A stretch of DNA of 64,000 nt from Cognatishimia sp. WU-CL00825 (GTDB taxonomy: Bacteria; Pseudomonadota; Alphaproteobacteria; Rhodobacterales; Rhodobacteraceae). The translations under genes were made by a program, and so were the position numbers. The stretch is from assembly GCF_040364665.1 (NCBI RefSeq), contig NZ_BAABWX010000001.1, positions 1,984,001 through 2,048,000 of the forward strand, in the 5' to 3' direction. This document shows positions 55,679-64,000 of this stretch, in pieces (the first letter of the stretch is position 1; every line of letters starts with the position of its first letter). The notes under the pieces were generated by a model. It did not search any database. It had not been told where the DNA came from and saw nothing but the letters and a program-made list of their open reading frames with translations.

Positions 55679-56437
55679 ATGACAGATTACGGTGTATTCT
55701 CTTTGGCCGGTCAGCGCGCGCTGATCACTGGCAGTAGTGCAGGTCTGGGCTTTGAAATTGCAAAATTACTCGCGAGCGCAGGGGCAGAAGTTTGGGTCAA
55801 TGGTAGGCAGAAAACTGACGTACACCAAGCCGTTGAATATATTGGAGTAAATGCACGTTCCGCGATTTTTGACGTGGCAGACCACAGTGCGGTAGTGGCT
55901 CAGTTTAATCAGTTTGAGGACCTTGGAGGCCTCGACATCTTAGTTAACAACGTCGGCCTAAGAGATAGGCGCAATTTCCCCGAATTTACCCATGCTGATG
56001 TCACACGTCTTTTGGATGTAGACCTTGTCGCGCCGTTCTTCCTGGCACAATCTGCCGCAAGATTAATGGAAAAAAACGGCTATGGGCGTATCATAAACAT
56101 TTCATCTCTTGCGGGGTTAGTCGCCCAACCCGGAGACGCGGCCTATACCACAGCAAAATCTGGTCTCATTGGCATGACCCGAGCCCTATCTGCTGAGCTG
56201 GGCCCCAAAGGCATCAATGTAAATGCGGTTGCACCTGGATTTTTCAGAACATCGCCGAACCAAGAAGCCAGCAAAGACCCGGCCTTGGCGCAACGATTGA
56301 AGTCAAATTCAGCACTTGGTCGTTGGGGCGAACCGGCGGAGCTAGCACCAACAGTTTTATTGTTGGCATCAAAGGCTGCATCCTACCTTACAGGGCAGGT
56401 CATTGCGGTGGACGGTGGGTATTCGACGCATTATTGA
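55679..56437 (+). CDS. SDR oxidoreductase, gluconate-5-dehydrogenase-like
   Basis: 252 residues from the ATG at 55679; the frame from 55595 has no homology before that. TGSSAGLGFEIAKLLASAG is the cofactor motif, NNVGLRDRRNF the NNxG segment and YTTAKSGLIGMTRAL the catalytic part. The wording is closest to gluconate 5-dehydrogenases. It is inserted on the plus strand between UPF0262 and hisD, unlike its minus-strand surroundings. A palindrome (TGGGTAACCCA, 55567-55577) and paired TGTTGCCAA/TTGGCAACA (55557-55565, 55632-55640) lie in its promoter region. Confidence 0.85.
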   Translation: MTDYGVFSLAGQRALITGSSAGLGFEIAKLLASAGAEVWVNGRQKTDVHQAVEYIGVNARSAIFDVADHSAVVAQFNQFEDLGGLDILVNNVGLRDRRNFPEFTHADVTRLLDVDLVAPFFLAQSAARLMEKNGYGRIINISSLAGLVAQPGDAAYTTAKSGLIGMTRALSAELGPKGINVNAVAPGFFRTSPNQEASKDPALAQRLKSNSALGRWGEPAELAPTVLLLASKAASYLTGQVIAVDGGYSTHY

Positions 56438-56594
56438 CCTTTTCTGGGCGGCGATAACTCTTCGTTAGGAATTCAGCGCAATATTGAGCACGCGGAACAG
56501 GCGGGGACGCCGATGGCCGTGTCAAAGAAGCCTCGCAGCCTTGAGGGGATCCGGTTGCGATGGGAAGGGCCCGGTCTTCTTTGACAAAAAATAT

Positions 56595-57899
56595 CTATTC
56601 TTTGTTCAACGCGTCCAGTCGCGCAAGGACAGACAAGCCATGTGCCTCTAGGCTTTCGCTCTCAGCAAGTCTTGCAGCTGCAGGACCAATGGCGCGCAAA
56701 CTGTCCGGGGCCATCTTGGACAGGGTAGTGCGTTTGACAAAATCCATCACTGAAAGCCCAGAGCTAAACCGCGCGGATCTGGCCGTCGGCAGCACGTGAT
56801 TGGGACCGCCGACATAATCCCCTATGGCTTCAGGAGTATACTGGCCGATAAAAATCGCCCCCGCGTGAATGGTTTTTTCGCTTAGCGATTCTGCATCTGC
56901 CACACAAAGCTCTAGGTGCTCGGGCGCAATGCGATTGGACAATTCAACAGCCGCATCAAGATTTGGCACAGTGATGATTGCCCCGAAATCACGCCAGCTT
57001 GGGCCAGCAATTGCGCGGCGTTCTAGTGTCTCCAAGCGTTTCTCAACGGCGTTGGCCACCTCTTGCCCAAATTGCGCATCGTCAGTAATCAATATCGACT
57101 GAGCGCTTTCGTCATGCTCGGCTTGGCTGAGCAAATCCAACGCAATCCAATCTGGATTGTTATCTTTGTCAGCAATCACCAAAATTTCTGATGGGCCGGC
57201 GATCATATCGATCCCCACTTTGCCAAACACACGGCGTTTGGCCGCCGCAACAAAAGCATTGCCCGGACCGGTGATCTTATCCACAGGCGGAATGGTTTCC
57301 GTGCCATAAGCTAGGGCCGCAATAGCCTGAGCACCGCCGATTCGATAGATTTCATCAACCCCTGCCAGGCGGGCCGCCAACAACACCAACGGATTGGCCA
57401 CGCCATCCGGTGTGGGCACCACAATCGCCAAGCGTGCAACGCCTGCCACCTTTGCAGGGATAGCATTCATTAATACCGAAGAAGGATAACTTGCCAAACC
57501 ACCAGGAACATAAAGCCCCGCAGCAGAGACCGGCGTCCAACGCCACCCAAGTGTCGCGCCGGTTTGGTCGGTCCAGCTTTGATCTTCGGGCAGTTGTCTA
57601 AGGTGATAGGCGCGGATACGGTCAGCCGCCAATTCCAGCGCAGCGCGATCTGCTGCATTCACCTGTGCACAAAAGGCCTCTACTTCAGCTTCGGAAAAGC
57701 GTAGAGACTGCGGCGTCAATTTAAGCCGGTCGAATTTAGCCGTAAGATCAATGACCGCTTGATCACCATGTGCCCGCACCTGCGCGATGATATCAGCAAC
57801 TATGGCATCGACATCGGGGCTGTCTTCCCGTTTTGCACCCAAAAGTGCGGTGAACTTGGTTTCAAAATCTGCGTCCGAAGCATTTAGAAACTGGGGCAT
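56595..57899 (-). CDS. hisD: Histidinol dehydrogenase
   Basis: 434 residues from the ATG at 57899, preceded by AAGGAGA; the ATG eight codons upstream is less well placed. Family text is clear: [20 protein letters not shown], then [39 protein letters not shown] and [12 protein letters not shown]. Oxidises L-histidinol to histidine in two NAD-dependent steps; zinc enzyme. Part of the murA-DUF2948-hisD-UPF0262 order. Confidence 0.96.
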   Translation of the reverse strand: MPQFLNASDADFETKFTALLGAKREDSPDVDAIVADIIAQVRAHGDQAVIDLTAKFDRLKLTPQSLRFSEAEVEAFCAQVNAADRAALELAADRIRAYHLRQLPEDQSWTDQTGATLGWRWTPVSAAGLYVPGGLASYPSSVLMNAIPAKVAGVARLAIVVPTPDGVANPLVLLAARLAGVDEIYRIGGAQAIAALAYGTETIPPVDKITGPGNAFVAAAKRRVFGKVGIDMIAGPSEILVIADKDNNPDWIALDLLSQAEHDESAQSILITDDAQFGQEVANAVEKRLETLERRAIAGPSWRDFGAIITVPNLDAAVELSNRIAPEHLELCVADAESLSEKTIHAGAIFIGQYTPEAIGDYVGGPNHVLPTARSARFSSGLSVMDFVKRTTLSKMAPDSLRAIGPAAARLAESESLEAHGLSVLARLDALNKE

Positions 57900-57943
57900 G
57901 CGGCTCTCCTTTGATGTGCTCATAGCGCTGTGCGCTCAGAGCC

Positions 57944-58417
57944 TCAAGGAATAAGCTGCTTTTTCATGGGCTGCCCCTGAGTCGAATAACACGCGACTTC
58001 TGGGCCATCTGAGTGCCAGCCCCTTTTCCGATAAAAGCCCAGCGCCGTATGTGAACTAACCAACTGGGCCTGTTGATTGCCAAAAGATGCGATTTCTTGC
58101 TCCATTGCGTCCAGCAATGCACTGCTATGCCCCGCGCCGCGAAACGCTGGGTGTACATAGAGCAAAAGGATTCTCCCTGTCGTCAGGAACCCTCCGACTG
58201 CAGCAATCTGGCCATCGCATTCGCTCACGCGCAACTGCGTGCCTGCGTTGATCCAGCGCACGATGTCTTCCGGCGATTTTTCAGCCGTCCAACTTGCTAT
58301 GGCTTCAGGGGCATCCTTGTGATCATCAAAACAAAGCTGGGTAATCGAACGGATCAATACGCGGCTGATGCTTTGCGCGTCTGCTTCAACCGCCTGCCTG
58401 ATCATCGACAGGCTCAA
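57944..58417 (-). CDS. GNAT-family acetyltransferase
   Basis: 157 residues; TTG start at 58417 overlapping the DUF2948 stop (TTGA), or ATG at 58405. The GNAT acetyl-CoA loop is LLLYVHPAFRGAGHSSALLD (R-x-x-G-x-G-like), with LVSSHTALGFYRKRGW near the end. Probable N-acetyltransferase of an amine or peptide; substrate unknown. Lies between DUF2948 and hisD. Confidence 0.85.
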   Translation of the reverse strand: MSLSMIRQAVEADAQSISRVLIRSITQLCFDDHKDAPEAIASWTAEKSPEDIVRWINAGTQLRVSECDGQIAAVGGFLTTGRILLLYVHPAFRGAGHSSALLDAMEQEIASFGNQQAQLVSSHTALGFYRKRGWHSDGPEVACYSTQGQPMKKQLIP

Positions 58418-58893
58418 GTCTCGTGTGTCGGCATTTGCTTTGAGGGTGCCAAATAGGGGCGTGTCACATCTTTAAGCGTCGCCTCCAGCGCCTCTACGGA
58501 CAATTTTAGAACGCCGTCCCCGGCCAATGTAAGCAATATATGCCCTGCCCCATCTTTGAGCGGTTCATAGGTCAAAGAAAGCAGCGAAAGGATTGTTTCT
58601 TTGTCACTTCGATCTACGCCCTGACTGGAAACGCTTAGCACATTTTCGACCAAAAGTACCGATTGTACCCGCTCGACGGCGCGCCCCGTCTGTTTGGCCG
58701 TCGGGGCGTCTTCCCAACGAAATCGGTTAAGCAAGATGGCAAAGCGGCGCTCTCTGGCACGCCAGGTCATTTCCGTGACCGGAAACACCGCATCTTGAGC
58801 TAAAGCCGAAATCACTTGCAGATCTTCGGCATCCAACGCGCCCAAGTTTAGCGGCGTTTCCTGCCCATCTTCAAATCGTGCGTCTTGGGTCAT
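58414..58893 (-). CDS. DUF2948 family protein
   Basis: 159 residues. [20 protein letters not shown] and [20 protein letters not shown] are the family text; RFRWEDA follows. Found directly after murA in many Rhodobacterales; function unknown. Four-base overlap with murA. Confidence 0.9.
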   Translation of the reverse strand: MTQDARFEDGQETPLNLGALDAEDLQVISALAQDAVFPVTEMTWRARERRFAILLNRFRWEDAPTAKQTGRAVERVQSVLLVENVLSVSSQGVDRSDKETILSLLSLTYEPLKDGAGHILLTLAGDGVLKLSVEALEATLKDVTRPYLAPSKQMPTHET

Positions 58894-60158
58894 ATGCCAT
58901 CTACCCTTTTTATCACCGCGCCAACATTCCCAAGTTTTTCTTCTAAGCGCTCATAGCCGCGGTCCAGATGATAAACGCGGTTCACGATGGTTTCGCCTTC
59001 GGCCGCCAGACCCGCCAAAATCAAAGAAACAGAAGCGCGTAAATCAGTTGCCATTACGGGCGCACCTTTCAGGCGCTCAACGCCGTGTACAGTTGCTGTA
59101 CCGCCGGACACTTCGATGCTGGCCCCCATACGGATTAGCTCGGGGGCATGCATAAAGCGGTTCTCAAAGATCTTTTCTTCCAGAACCGACGTGCCCTCGG
59201 CGGTACACATCAGCGCCATCATCTGGGCTTGCAAATCAGTCGGAAAGCCCGGGAAAGGTTCAGTCACCACATCCACGGCTTTGACCCGACCGTTTTTGCA
59301 CACAACTTTCAGACCAGCCTTGGTTTCCTCGACAGAAATTCCAGCCGCATCCAGTTTTTCGCAAAACGCGCCAACCAGTTCGATGCGCCCACCCAACAGC
59401 TCAACTTCACCACCCGCGATGGCTGGGGCAAGCATATAGGTGCCTAGTTCGATGCGATCTGTAACAACCGGATGAGTCGCGCCACTCAGGCGATCTACCC
59501 CTTGGATAACAATTGACGGGCTACCGTCGCCTTCAATTTGCGCGCCCATAGAACGTAAACAGGTTGCAAGGTCTTGGATTTCAGGTTCACGGGCGGCATT
59601 GTTGATCACCGTTGTGCCTTTGGCCAATGTTGCCGCCATCATGATATTCTCTGTTGCCCCAACAGAGGCAAAAGCCAATGTCATTTCCGCGCCCTTCAGG
59701 CCCTTTGGGGCTTTGGCGTGCAAATAACCGTCTTTCAATTCGATCTGAGCACCCAGCTTTTCAAGTCCATAGGTGTGCAGATCCATCGGCCGCGCCCCAA
59801 TCGCGCAGCCTCCGGGCAAAGACACAACCGCATGACCAAGACGCGCAATCATCGGGCCAAGCACCAGATTAGAGGCCCGCATTTTGCGCACAATGTCATA
59901 ATCAGCGATGTGATTATCAATGTTGTGGCTGGACATCGCGATGACTTTGCCGTCCTGCAGCGAGGACACTTCAGCTCCCAATGACTGCAATAGCTGGGTC
60001 ATGGTTTTGATATCAGACAGCCTAGGTGCATTGGTCAACGTCAGCGGTTCTTCGCTGAGCAACGTTGCCGGCATGAGGGTCAGACAAGCATTTTTTGCAC
60101 CTGCAATGGGAATTTGGCCATTCAGCGGACCATTTCCTTTAACAATAATTGAATCCAT
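58890..60158 (-). CDS. murA: UDP-N-acetylglucosamine 1-carboxyvinyltransferase
   Basis: 422 residues, full length. [20 protein letters not shown] opens the first of two inside-out barrel domains; the catalytic/fosfomycin-target Cys118 is in [23 protein letters not shown] and [17 protein letters not shown] complete the pattern. First committed step of peptidoglycan synthesis: enolpyruvyl transfer to UDP-GlcNAc. Head of the housekeeping gene block, preceded by a 54-residue small gene. Confidence 0.97.
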   Translation of the reverse strand: MDSIIVKGNGPLNGQIPIAGAKNACLTLMPATLLSEEPLTLTNAPRLSDIKTMTQLLQSLGAEVSSLQDGKVIAMSSHNIDNHIADYDIVRKMRASNLVLGPMIARLGHAVVSLPGGCAIGARPMDLHTYGLEKLGAQIELKDGYLHAKAPKGLKGAEMTLAFASVGATENIMMAATLAKGTTVINNAAREPEIQDLATCLRSMGAQIEGDGSPSIVIQGVDRLSGATHPVVTDRIELGTYMLAPAIAGGEVELLGGRIELVGAFCEKLDAAGISVEETKAGLKVVCKNGRVKAVDVVTEPFPGFPTDLQAQMMALMCTAEGTSVLEEKIFENRFMHAPELIRMGASIEVSGGTATVHGVERLKGAPVMATDLRASVSLILAGLAAEGETIVNRVYHLDRGYERLEEKLGNVGAVIKRVDGI

Positions 60159-60163
60159 CTGCC

Positions 60164-60328
60164 CTAATCCTTGTCCTGAGCGCCTGTCTCTTTATCACCC
60201 GCAGGTTCGGTGCGCGCACGGGCTTGCGCCTTGCGACGTCCCATATTTGCCTTCAAAGCTGCTTTCAATCGGTCCTCGCGCGTTTGCGCAGGCTTTGACC
60301 GATTTGTTGGTGTTTTTTTATTTTCCAT
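60164..60328 (-). CDS. Small basic protein upstream of murA
   Basis: 54 residues from the ATG at 60328: [20 protein letters not shown], then [18 protein letters not shown] and an acidic end. Lys/Arg-rich, with the [18 protein letters not shown] stretch I associate with a short conserved ORF before murA in Rhodobacterales. No known function. Ends six bases before murA, so it is probably co-transcribed. Confidence 0.65.
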   Translation of the reverse strand: MENKKTPTNRSKPAQTREDRLKAALKANMGRRKAQARARTEPAGDKETGAQDKD

Positions 60329-60443
60329 GCGCTTTCATTACATGAGCCGAAAAAAACATTCTAGATCCCCTTGCACAGTTAGAAATTTGAGGCTAATCAC
60401 CGCGCCACGGTTGACGAGACAATCTGTCTTTATGCGACGGTAT

Positions 60444-60518
60444 GCTGTGGTAGCTCAGTGGCAGAGCACACCCTTGGTAAGGGTGAGGTCGAGAGTTCAA
60501 TCCTCTCTCACAGCACCA
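60444..60518 (+). tRNA. tRNA-Thr (GGT)
   Basis: 75 bases including encoded CCA. Acceptor stem GCTGTGG/TCACAGC, D arm GCTC/GAGC, anticodon stem CACCC/GGGTG with loop TTGGTAA (anticodon GGT), T arm GAGAG-TTCAATC-CTCTC. Its 3' end abuts the remnant of a large serine recombinase, which suggests use as an integration site. Confidence 0.96.
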
Positions 60519-60951
60519 TTCACTTTTACCCTATGCTGAAACACCGCTAAAGCCTGGAATGGTAAAGCTATTCCTGGTGTTCTAACTCCTGAATTTCGAT
60601 GATAGGTAAATCGACCCGTAAATGCCAATCTCAGCAGCATTCTACGCAGTGTGATATTGCCACTTTCCCATACTTTATAAGGACTTGCGAGGAAGCAGAG
60701 TGAGAGTTCTAACGTTTCTTCTAGCCTACCCTTTTTCGGCGTTTGATACGTCAATGAATCTTGCAAAAAACCTTGGATTTTTCTAATTTCGCTATTTCTT
60801 CGTATGCACCGACCGCTGTCATACTGGAGGCATCCATAATGCGCCCCACCAATTGTTCGATTTGCTTATCGATTTCGGCGATCTTGCCTTTCACATCCTT
60901 AGACGCGCCCTTGGCCTGATCAATTCGGGCCTGCCAAGCGTCTTTGAACAT
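60497..60951 (-). pseudogene. Remnant of a large serine recombinase (C-terminal part)
   Basis: Two frames joined at a T6 run (minus strand; 60765-60770 on the plus strand). The first, from 60951, reads MFKDAWQARIDQAKGASKDV and KIAEIDKQIEQLVGRIMDAS, the coiled-coil linker of large serine recombinases. The second continues DSLTYQTPKKGRLEETLELS, LCFLASPYKVWESG and RTPGIALPFQAL, the usual C-terminal region. One extra T would join them (KVFLQDSL). The catalytic and DNA-binding domains are missing; a stop stands just upstream of the ATG at 60951. The 3' end runs into the 3' end of tRNA-Thr. Confidence 0.75.
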
Positions 60952-61396
60952 CGCCTTTAGCCCTCAGTTCCTACATGCAATGATGATCATCGAAGCTGTC
61001 TTGGATATCGAACTGGAAGCGCGACAGTCACCATATCAACGATTTGTTCCCGTTGACGAAATTCTGGTACGGGCACCTGAGACCACGCGAGAAGCGGCAA
61101 ACCCTTTGGCAATACCAGTTCGACTTCATGAGAACGATACATATCTCATACCAGATGCCTTGTACGGCATTGAGCACGATGAAGATGGAGAAAAGGGATA
61201 CCGTTTCTGGGCGATAGAGTGCGAGCGCACGAGTCCTGAACACCGTTCCAATCAAAGGTTATCCAGCACGGGAAAAAAGAAAGAACTCTATACCAGATTG
61301 CTGCGAGACCGGAGTTACGGAGCGCACTGGGGGATTCCCAACCTGAAAGTGCAATTTGTTAATCACAAAGGCACTTCAGATTACTCTTCTGTATAA
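60944..61396 (+). pseudogene. Fragment of a replication-relaxation-like protein
   Basis: 150 codons. From about 60980 the text is coding-like: IIEAVLDIELEARQSPYQRF, VPVDEILVRAPETTREAANP, then PDALYGIEHDEDGEKGYRFW and YGAHWGIPNLKVQFV. This resembles the C-terminal half of the replication-relaxation family of mobile-element proteins (PDALF-G-F-ALE pattern), seen also on plasmids and islands. The N-terminal wing is missing. Tentative family call; probably a leftover of the same element as the recombinase. Confidence 0.5.
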
Positions 61397-61711
61397 AGCT
61401 AATTTTTTTTAATTTCTCATACCTGAACATAGAATATCGCCCCTTATGATCACGATTTATGAGCCTAAAAAGAGCCTAAAAACAAACAAAGCCTTAGCTG
61501 ATTCCAGCTAAGGCTTTGTTTTGTGGAACGTCACGAAGAGCGGCCATTTATCGACGCTGCGGCTAAGGTCTCATCTGAGCCCAAAGTCTCAAATGCTGCA
61601 CAACGCTTGAATGCCTGGATTTTACGCAAGCGGAGTATGTTACGAACGGTGATCTGAGGCTTTCTTTACCAATTGTGAATAGAACCTGTCTCGCACGCAC
61701 TCGGAGGTTCC
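61397..61711. other. Intergenic stretch with strong terminator before the MuF gene
   Basis: 315 bases between the replication-protein fragment and the MuF gene. Apart from the hairpin at 61484-61521 it holds a 45-codon frame (61523-61657) of unknown nature. Confidence 0.4.
61484..61521. terminator. Strong bidirectional terminator
   Basis: AACAAAGCCTTAGCTG (61485-61500) pairs perfectly with CAGCTAAGGCTTTGTT (61505-61520) around a four-base loop, extended by one A-T pair; T-rich on the right and A-rich on the left. It isolates the MuF/pentapeptide pair from upstream transcription. Confidence 0.85.
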
Positions 61712-63400
61712 ATGCAACACGGTTTCAGCGATTTTCTCCGGTATGGCGGTGACAGCCAGTACAGAATGGCGCAACGACATGGTCGCCTGGTTGGCTACCC
61801 CTCGGGGTTCTCACTCAAATCCATTTTTCCGAACTATTCCGCTTTGCGAGCCGATTTCAGTGAACGTCTCGACCAGGTGACTTCTGAAAACACTCGGATG
61901 CTCTTGAACGTGCTGACGCCGCCTGACACCGTGCCGACTGTTTCGGCGTCCGATTTGCGAGATGTATCCGATGCAAAGGCAGAAGCGCTTAGCGCTTGGG
62001 ACGCGCGACTTGAGAGTATATTCAGCGAGTATCAAAACCACCCGCAACGGCTTAGACCGCTTCGAGCGTCCATGGAAGAACGCCTTTTGCGTGCCTTTGC
62101 TGGGCTAATCAACCAACTCCGACAAGAAGACCTCGGGATTGAGCAATATATCTGGCGCTCGCAAGATGATGCCAAGGTGCGTGACAGCCATGCGGCCTAT
62201 GACGACCGAGTGTTCCGGTGGGATAATCCACCTGAAGGCGGGCACCCCGGCGAAGCACATAATTGTCGTTGTTTTGCCGAGCCGATTTTTCTTGCCGTGT
62301 CGAGCAACGTTGTGCTCGCTGATTTCGCGCCAACGGCTGACAGCTTTCCGGGCGGCAACAATACTGTTCGACGCCTGGGTAATGGCTTGCTAGCACGCTC
62401 GCCTGCGGGATTGGCAGCATACGCGGCCCTTGAAGCAAGCAACCGGCTTCAAGAATTCACACGCGCTGCGAACGAGAGACGTGTACGTGATGCGGCAGAA
62501 ATCTTGGGCGCTGATTTGGGCACCGTTGAGGGCATCCTGGCTGCCCAAGCCTACGCTATGGCGAAAGAACTTGCTGAGAATGGTTTCCTGTCTGACGCAC
62601 CAGAACGCGGCGACCGGGCGAGAGTAATTGCGGAAGCCATCGGCCTTTATGAAATGTATCAGCCAGGGCTGTTTACGTTGCCAAACGAGAATGCCGCTGG
62701 GGCAGTAGAGATTGCACGCCAACTGGCTGCACAAGCTTTGGCGGCTTTGGAGGCAAACCAGCTTACACCTCTGGACGGTGAACTGGCAAAGGGTTGGGTG
62801 GAGGTTTTCCCTGAATTGACGGAAGATGAGCGTCGATTGGGCCAACTGCCGGGTTTCACACCCGAACGGCATGAGCAGTGGCTTGAAACCTATCCGATTG
62901 AAGATTTAGGTTTGCCGAACAACACGGGCTCACCCATACCCGGCGATCCGACCGACAATATCATATCAACGCCGATCCCAGAGGAGGCGGGGCCGAACAT
63001 TATGGCCTCTGAGCGCACGCAGGAAGAGTTGGACGCCTTGGCAAGCGCCCCTGGCAGAGGAGGCGTTATTAATGGAAAAACCGAACAAGAACGCAAGATA
63101 GGTCTTGGTGCCGAGGAAGCTGGTCTGGTTGCAGGCCCCATTGTCCGCGATCCCACTGGTGCAGCTGAGTTTATTGATGCAGATGGTCAGGCCTGGGATG
63201 TGAAGGGCTTTCGCAGCGATTTCCCCGCCAGTACCGGTGGCTTTGACATTGATAAGGACATCGCAAAGGTTGAGCGGGAGTTGGCGGCGGGTCACAATGT
63301 GATCATAGATACAGAAAACCTGAGCGAAGCAGACCTTGAAGCTCTTAGGAACGAAATTGAACGCCGAGGAATCTCAGACAGGGTGGTATACTGGCCATGA
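61712..63400 (+). CDS. MuF-domain protein with C-terminal toxin-like domain (polymorphic toxin)
   Basis: 562 residues from the ATG at 61712 (GGAGG upstream). Residues about 144-190 match the phage Mu gpF/SPP1 gp7 head-morphogenesis domain: YIWRSQDDAKVRDSHAAYDD, FRWDNPPEGGHPG, then AHNCRCFAEP. A helical, Ala-rich linker spans about 220-430. The last 113 residues (about 450-562) form a separate domain after INGKTEQERKIGLGAEEAG: AAEFIDADGQAWDVKGF, whose Glu and D-x-K fit a PD-(D/E)xK-type nuclease, and NVIIDTENLSEADL ... RVVYWP as in contact-dependent toxin tips. MuF-toxin fusions are known phage-borne polymorphic toxins. Its stop overlaps the pentapeptide gene start (ATGA). No other phage structural genes are nearby. 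Confidence 0.75.
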   Translation: MQHGFSDFLRYGGDSQYRMAQRHGRLVGYPSGFSLKSIFPNYSALRADFSERLDQVTSENTRMLLNVLTPPDTVPTVSASDLRDVSDAKAEALSAWDARLESIFSEYQNHPQRLRPLRASMEERLLRAFAGLINQLRQEDLGIEQYIWRSQDDAKVRDSHAAYDDRVFRWDNPPEGGHPGEAHNCRCFAEPIFLAVSSNVVLADFAPTADSFPGGNNTVRRLGNGLLARSPAGLAAYAALEASNRLQEFTRAANERRVRDAAEILGADLGTVEGILAAQAYAMAKELAENGFLSDAPERGDRARVIAEAIGLYEMYQPGLFTLPNENAAGAVEIARQLAAQALAALEANQLTPLDGELAKGWVEVFPELTEDERRLGQLPGFTPERHEQWLETYPIEDLGLPNNTGSPIPGDPTDNIISTPIPEEAGPNIMASERTQEELDALASAPGRGGVINGKTEQERKIGLGAEEAGLVAGPIVRDPTGAAEFIDADGQAWDVKGFRSDFPASTGGFDIDKDIAKVERELAAGHNVIIDTENLSEADLEALRNEIERRGISDRVVYWP

Positions 63401-63795
63401 CAAAGCTTGATCTTCAACAGCGCGTAGATGCGTTTAGCAATGGGCAGGGTCGGAACCTTGACCATGGAACTAACCTTGAAGAGCTTGGATTGGACTTCAG
63501 AGATGTATTTCTTGATGATCGCAACCTGGCTGGTGCCGTGATACCTGGTTCGAACTTTTCCGGCGTGGTTTTGGAGAACGTTGATTTTTATGGCGCAAAC
63601 TTGGGTGGTGCAAATTTCTCTGGGGCGGTCCTTAAGAATGTCGACTTCACGAAAGCGAATCTCGACAACGCCAACTTCACAAACGCTACAGTTGTTGGAG
63701 GTAGCTGGTTCAGAGCAACTTGCATAGATGCGCAGGTTGCAGGGCTTACCTTTTCCGGGACCAATCTGGAACGAACATTCCCTCAGCTTTCGTAG
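63397..63795 (+). CDS. Pentapeptide-repeat protein, candidate immunity protein
   Basis: 132 residues; ATG at 63397 overlapping the MuF-toxin stop. From about residue 32 there are some 18 pentapeptide units with central Leu/Phe (DFRDV, NLAGA, NFSGV, DFYGA, NLGGA, NFSGA, DFTKA, NLDNA, NFTNA), which build a right-handed quadrilateral beta-helix. The preceding residues (TKLDLQQRVDAFSNGQG) are a short helical cap. Such proteins can mimic DNA (MfpA, Qnr protect gyrase). Position and translational coupling point to neutralising the upstream toxin. That function is inference. Confidence 0.85.
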   Translation: MTKLDLQQRVDAFSNGQGRNLDHGTNLEELGLDFRDVFLDDRNLAGAVIPGSNFSGVVLENVDFYGANLGGANFSGAVLKNVDFTKANLDNANFTNATVVGGSWFRATCIDAQVAGLTFSGTNLERTFPQLS

Positions 63796-64000
63796 CGAGA
63801 TCACCAGACGATTTCGGTCATAACTCACAGGTTTTTGTCCGGCCAACTCGCAGCAGTCATTGGAGCAGTCGCAGCGAAAGCGCACTTTGTTCGCATTTCC
63901 GTTATACCGAAGCGCCCCCCCGAATGATAGGTTTCGCAACCTCCAGATGTTGGGTGCCGCCGTAACAAACGGCGAACGTCGCCTAAGGGATGTTATGTAA
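63796..64000. other. Right edge, no gene recognised
   Basis: 205 bases after the pentapeptide gene. No family-like frame, RNA or terminator found before the window ends. Confidence 0.35.

Noticed and set aside
61523..61657. 45-codon plus-strand frame after the terminator
   Set aside because: Starts inside or at the edge of the terminator, no homology; may be debris of the mobile element.
1..64000. CRISPR arrays, insertion sequences, rRNA genes
   Set aside because: No regularly spaced repeats, no transposase-like frame with terminal inverted repeats, and no rRNA-like sequence seen by eye.

Overview
The window reads as a chromosomal segment of an alphaproteobacterium, most probably a marine Rhodobacterales (Roseobacter-group) organism. 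The grounds are the density of TRAP, TTT and ABC uptake systems with catabolic genes beside them, and a housekeeping block (murA, DUF2948, hisD, UPF0262, LMW phosphatase, infA, maf, RNase G/E-like, yacG, tRNA-Phe) that I know from that order. All family names come from reading motifs; no database search was run.

Layout. 1-181: 5' end of an amino-acid ABC binding-protein gene. 624-4392: LysR regulator, glutathione S-transferase and a three-module flavin/2Fe-2S oxidoreductase. 4414-10020: LysR regulator divergent from a TAXI-type TRAP transporter and a DadA-like amine oxidoreductase. 10103-22780: LacI regulator divergent from a long sugar-catabolic operon (MtnK-like kinase, enolase paralogue, diketo-acid hydrolase, IlvD/Edd dehydratase, three SDRs, CUT1 ABC importer). 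The same 12-bp palindrome lies in front of the kinase gene and in front of the ABC binding-protein gene. The enolase paralogue has two changed active-site residues.

23143-31522: a second catabolic operon (TRAP DctPQM, beta-keto acid cleavage enzyme, hydroxyacyl-CoA-type dehydrogenase, aldehyde dehydrogenase, iron alcohol dehydrogenase, SDR) that appears to be decaying. Four of its genes carry nonsense codons, frameshifts or an internal deletion. One base change at the dctQ/dctM junction removes both the stop of one gene and the ATG of the next. 31798-32478: intact GntR/FCD regulator.

32541-45032: an apparently intact sulfatase regulon: two cytoplasmic type I sulfatases, a formylglycine-generating enzyme, a thiamine-diphosphate enzyme, a dehydrogenase, a 2-keto-3-deoxy-sugar-acid kinase, a DsbA-fold protein, a TctABC importer and a FadR-type regulator. 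A shared 13-bp operator-like motif (TTGG-N5-CCAA type) lies in front of all its transcription units, which suggests one regulon for importing and desulfating a small organic sulfate ester.

45334-50315: a small ORF, an orphan mobile mystery protein A, a YqiJ/YqiK (flotillin) pair and a long sparse stretch. 50316-60328: tRNA-Phe and the housekeeping block, interrupted by a TPR-sulfotransferase gene and by an SDR gene on the other strand. 60444-64000: tRNA-Thr followed by recombinase and replication-protein remnants, then a MuF-domain protein with a C-terminal nuclease-like toxin domain whose stop overlaps the start of a pentapeptide-repeat protein. This last pair looks like a phage-derived toxin with an unusual candidate immunity protein.
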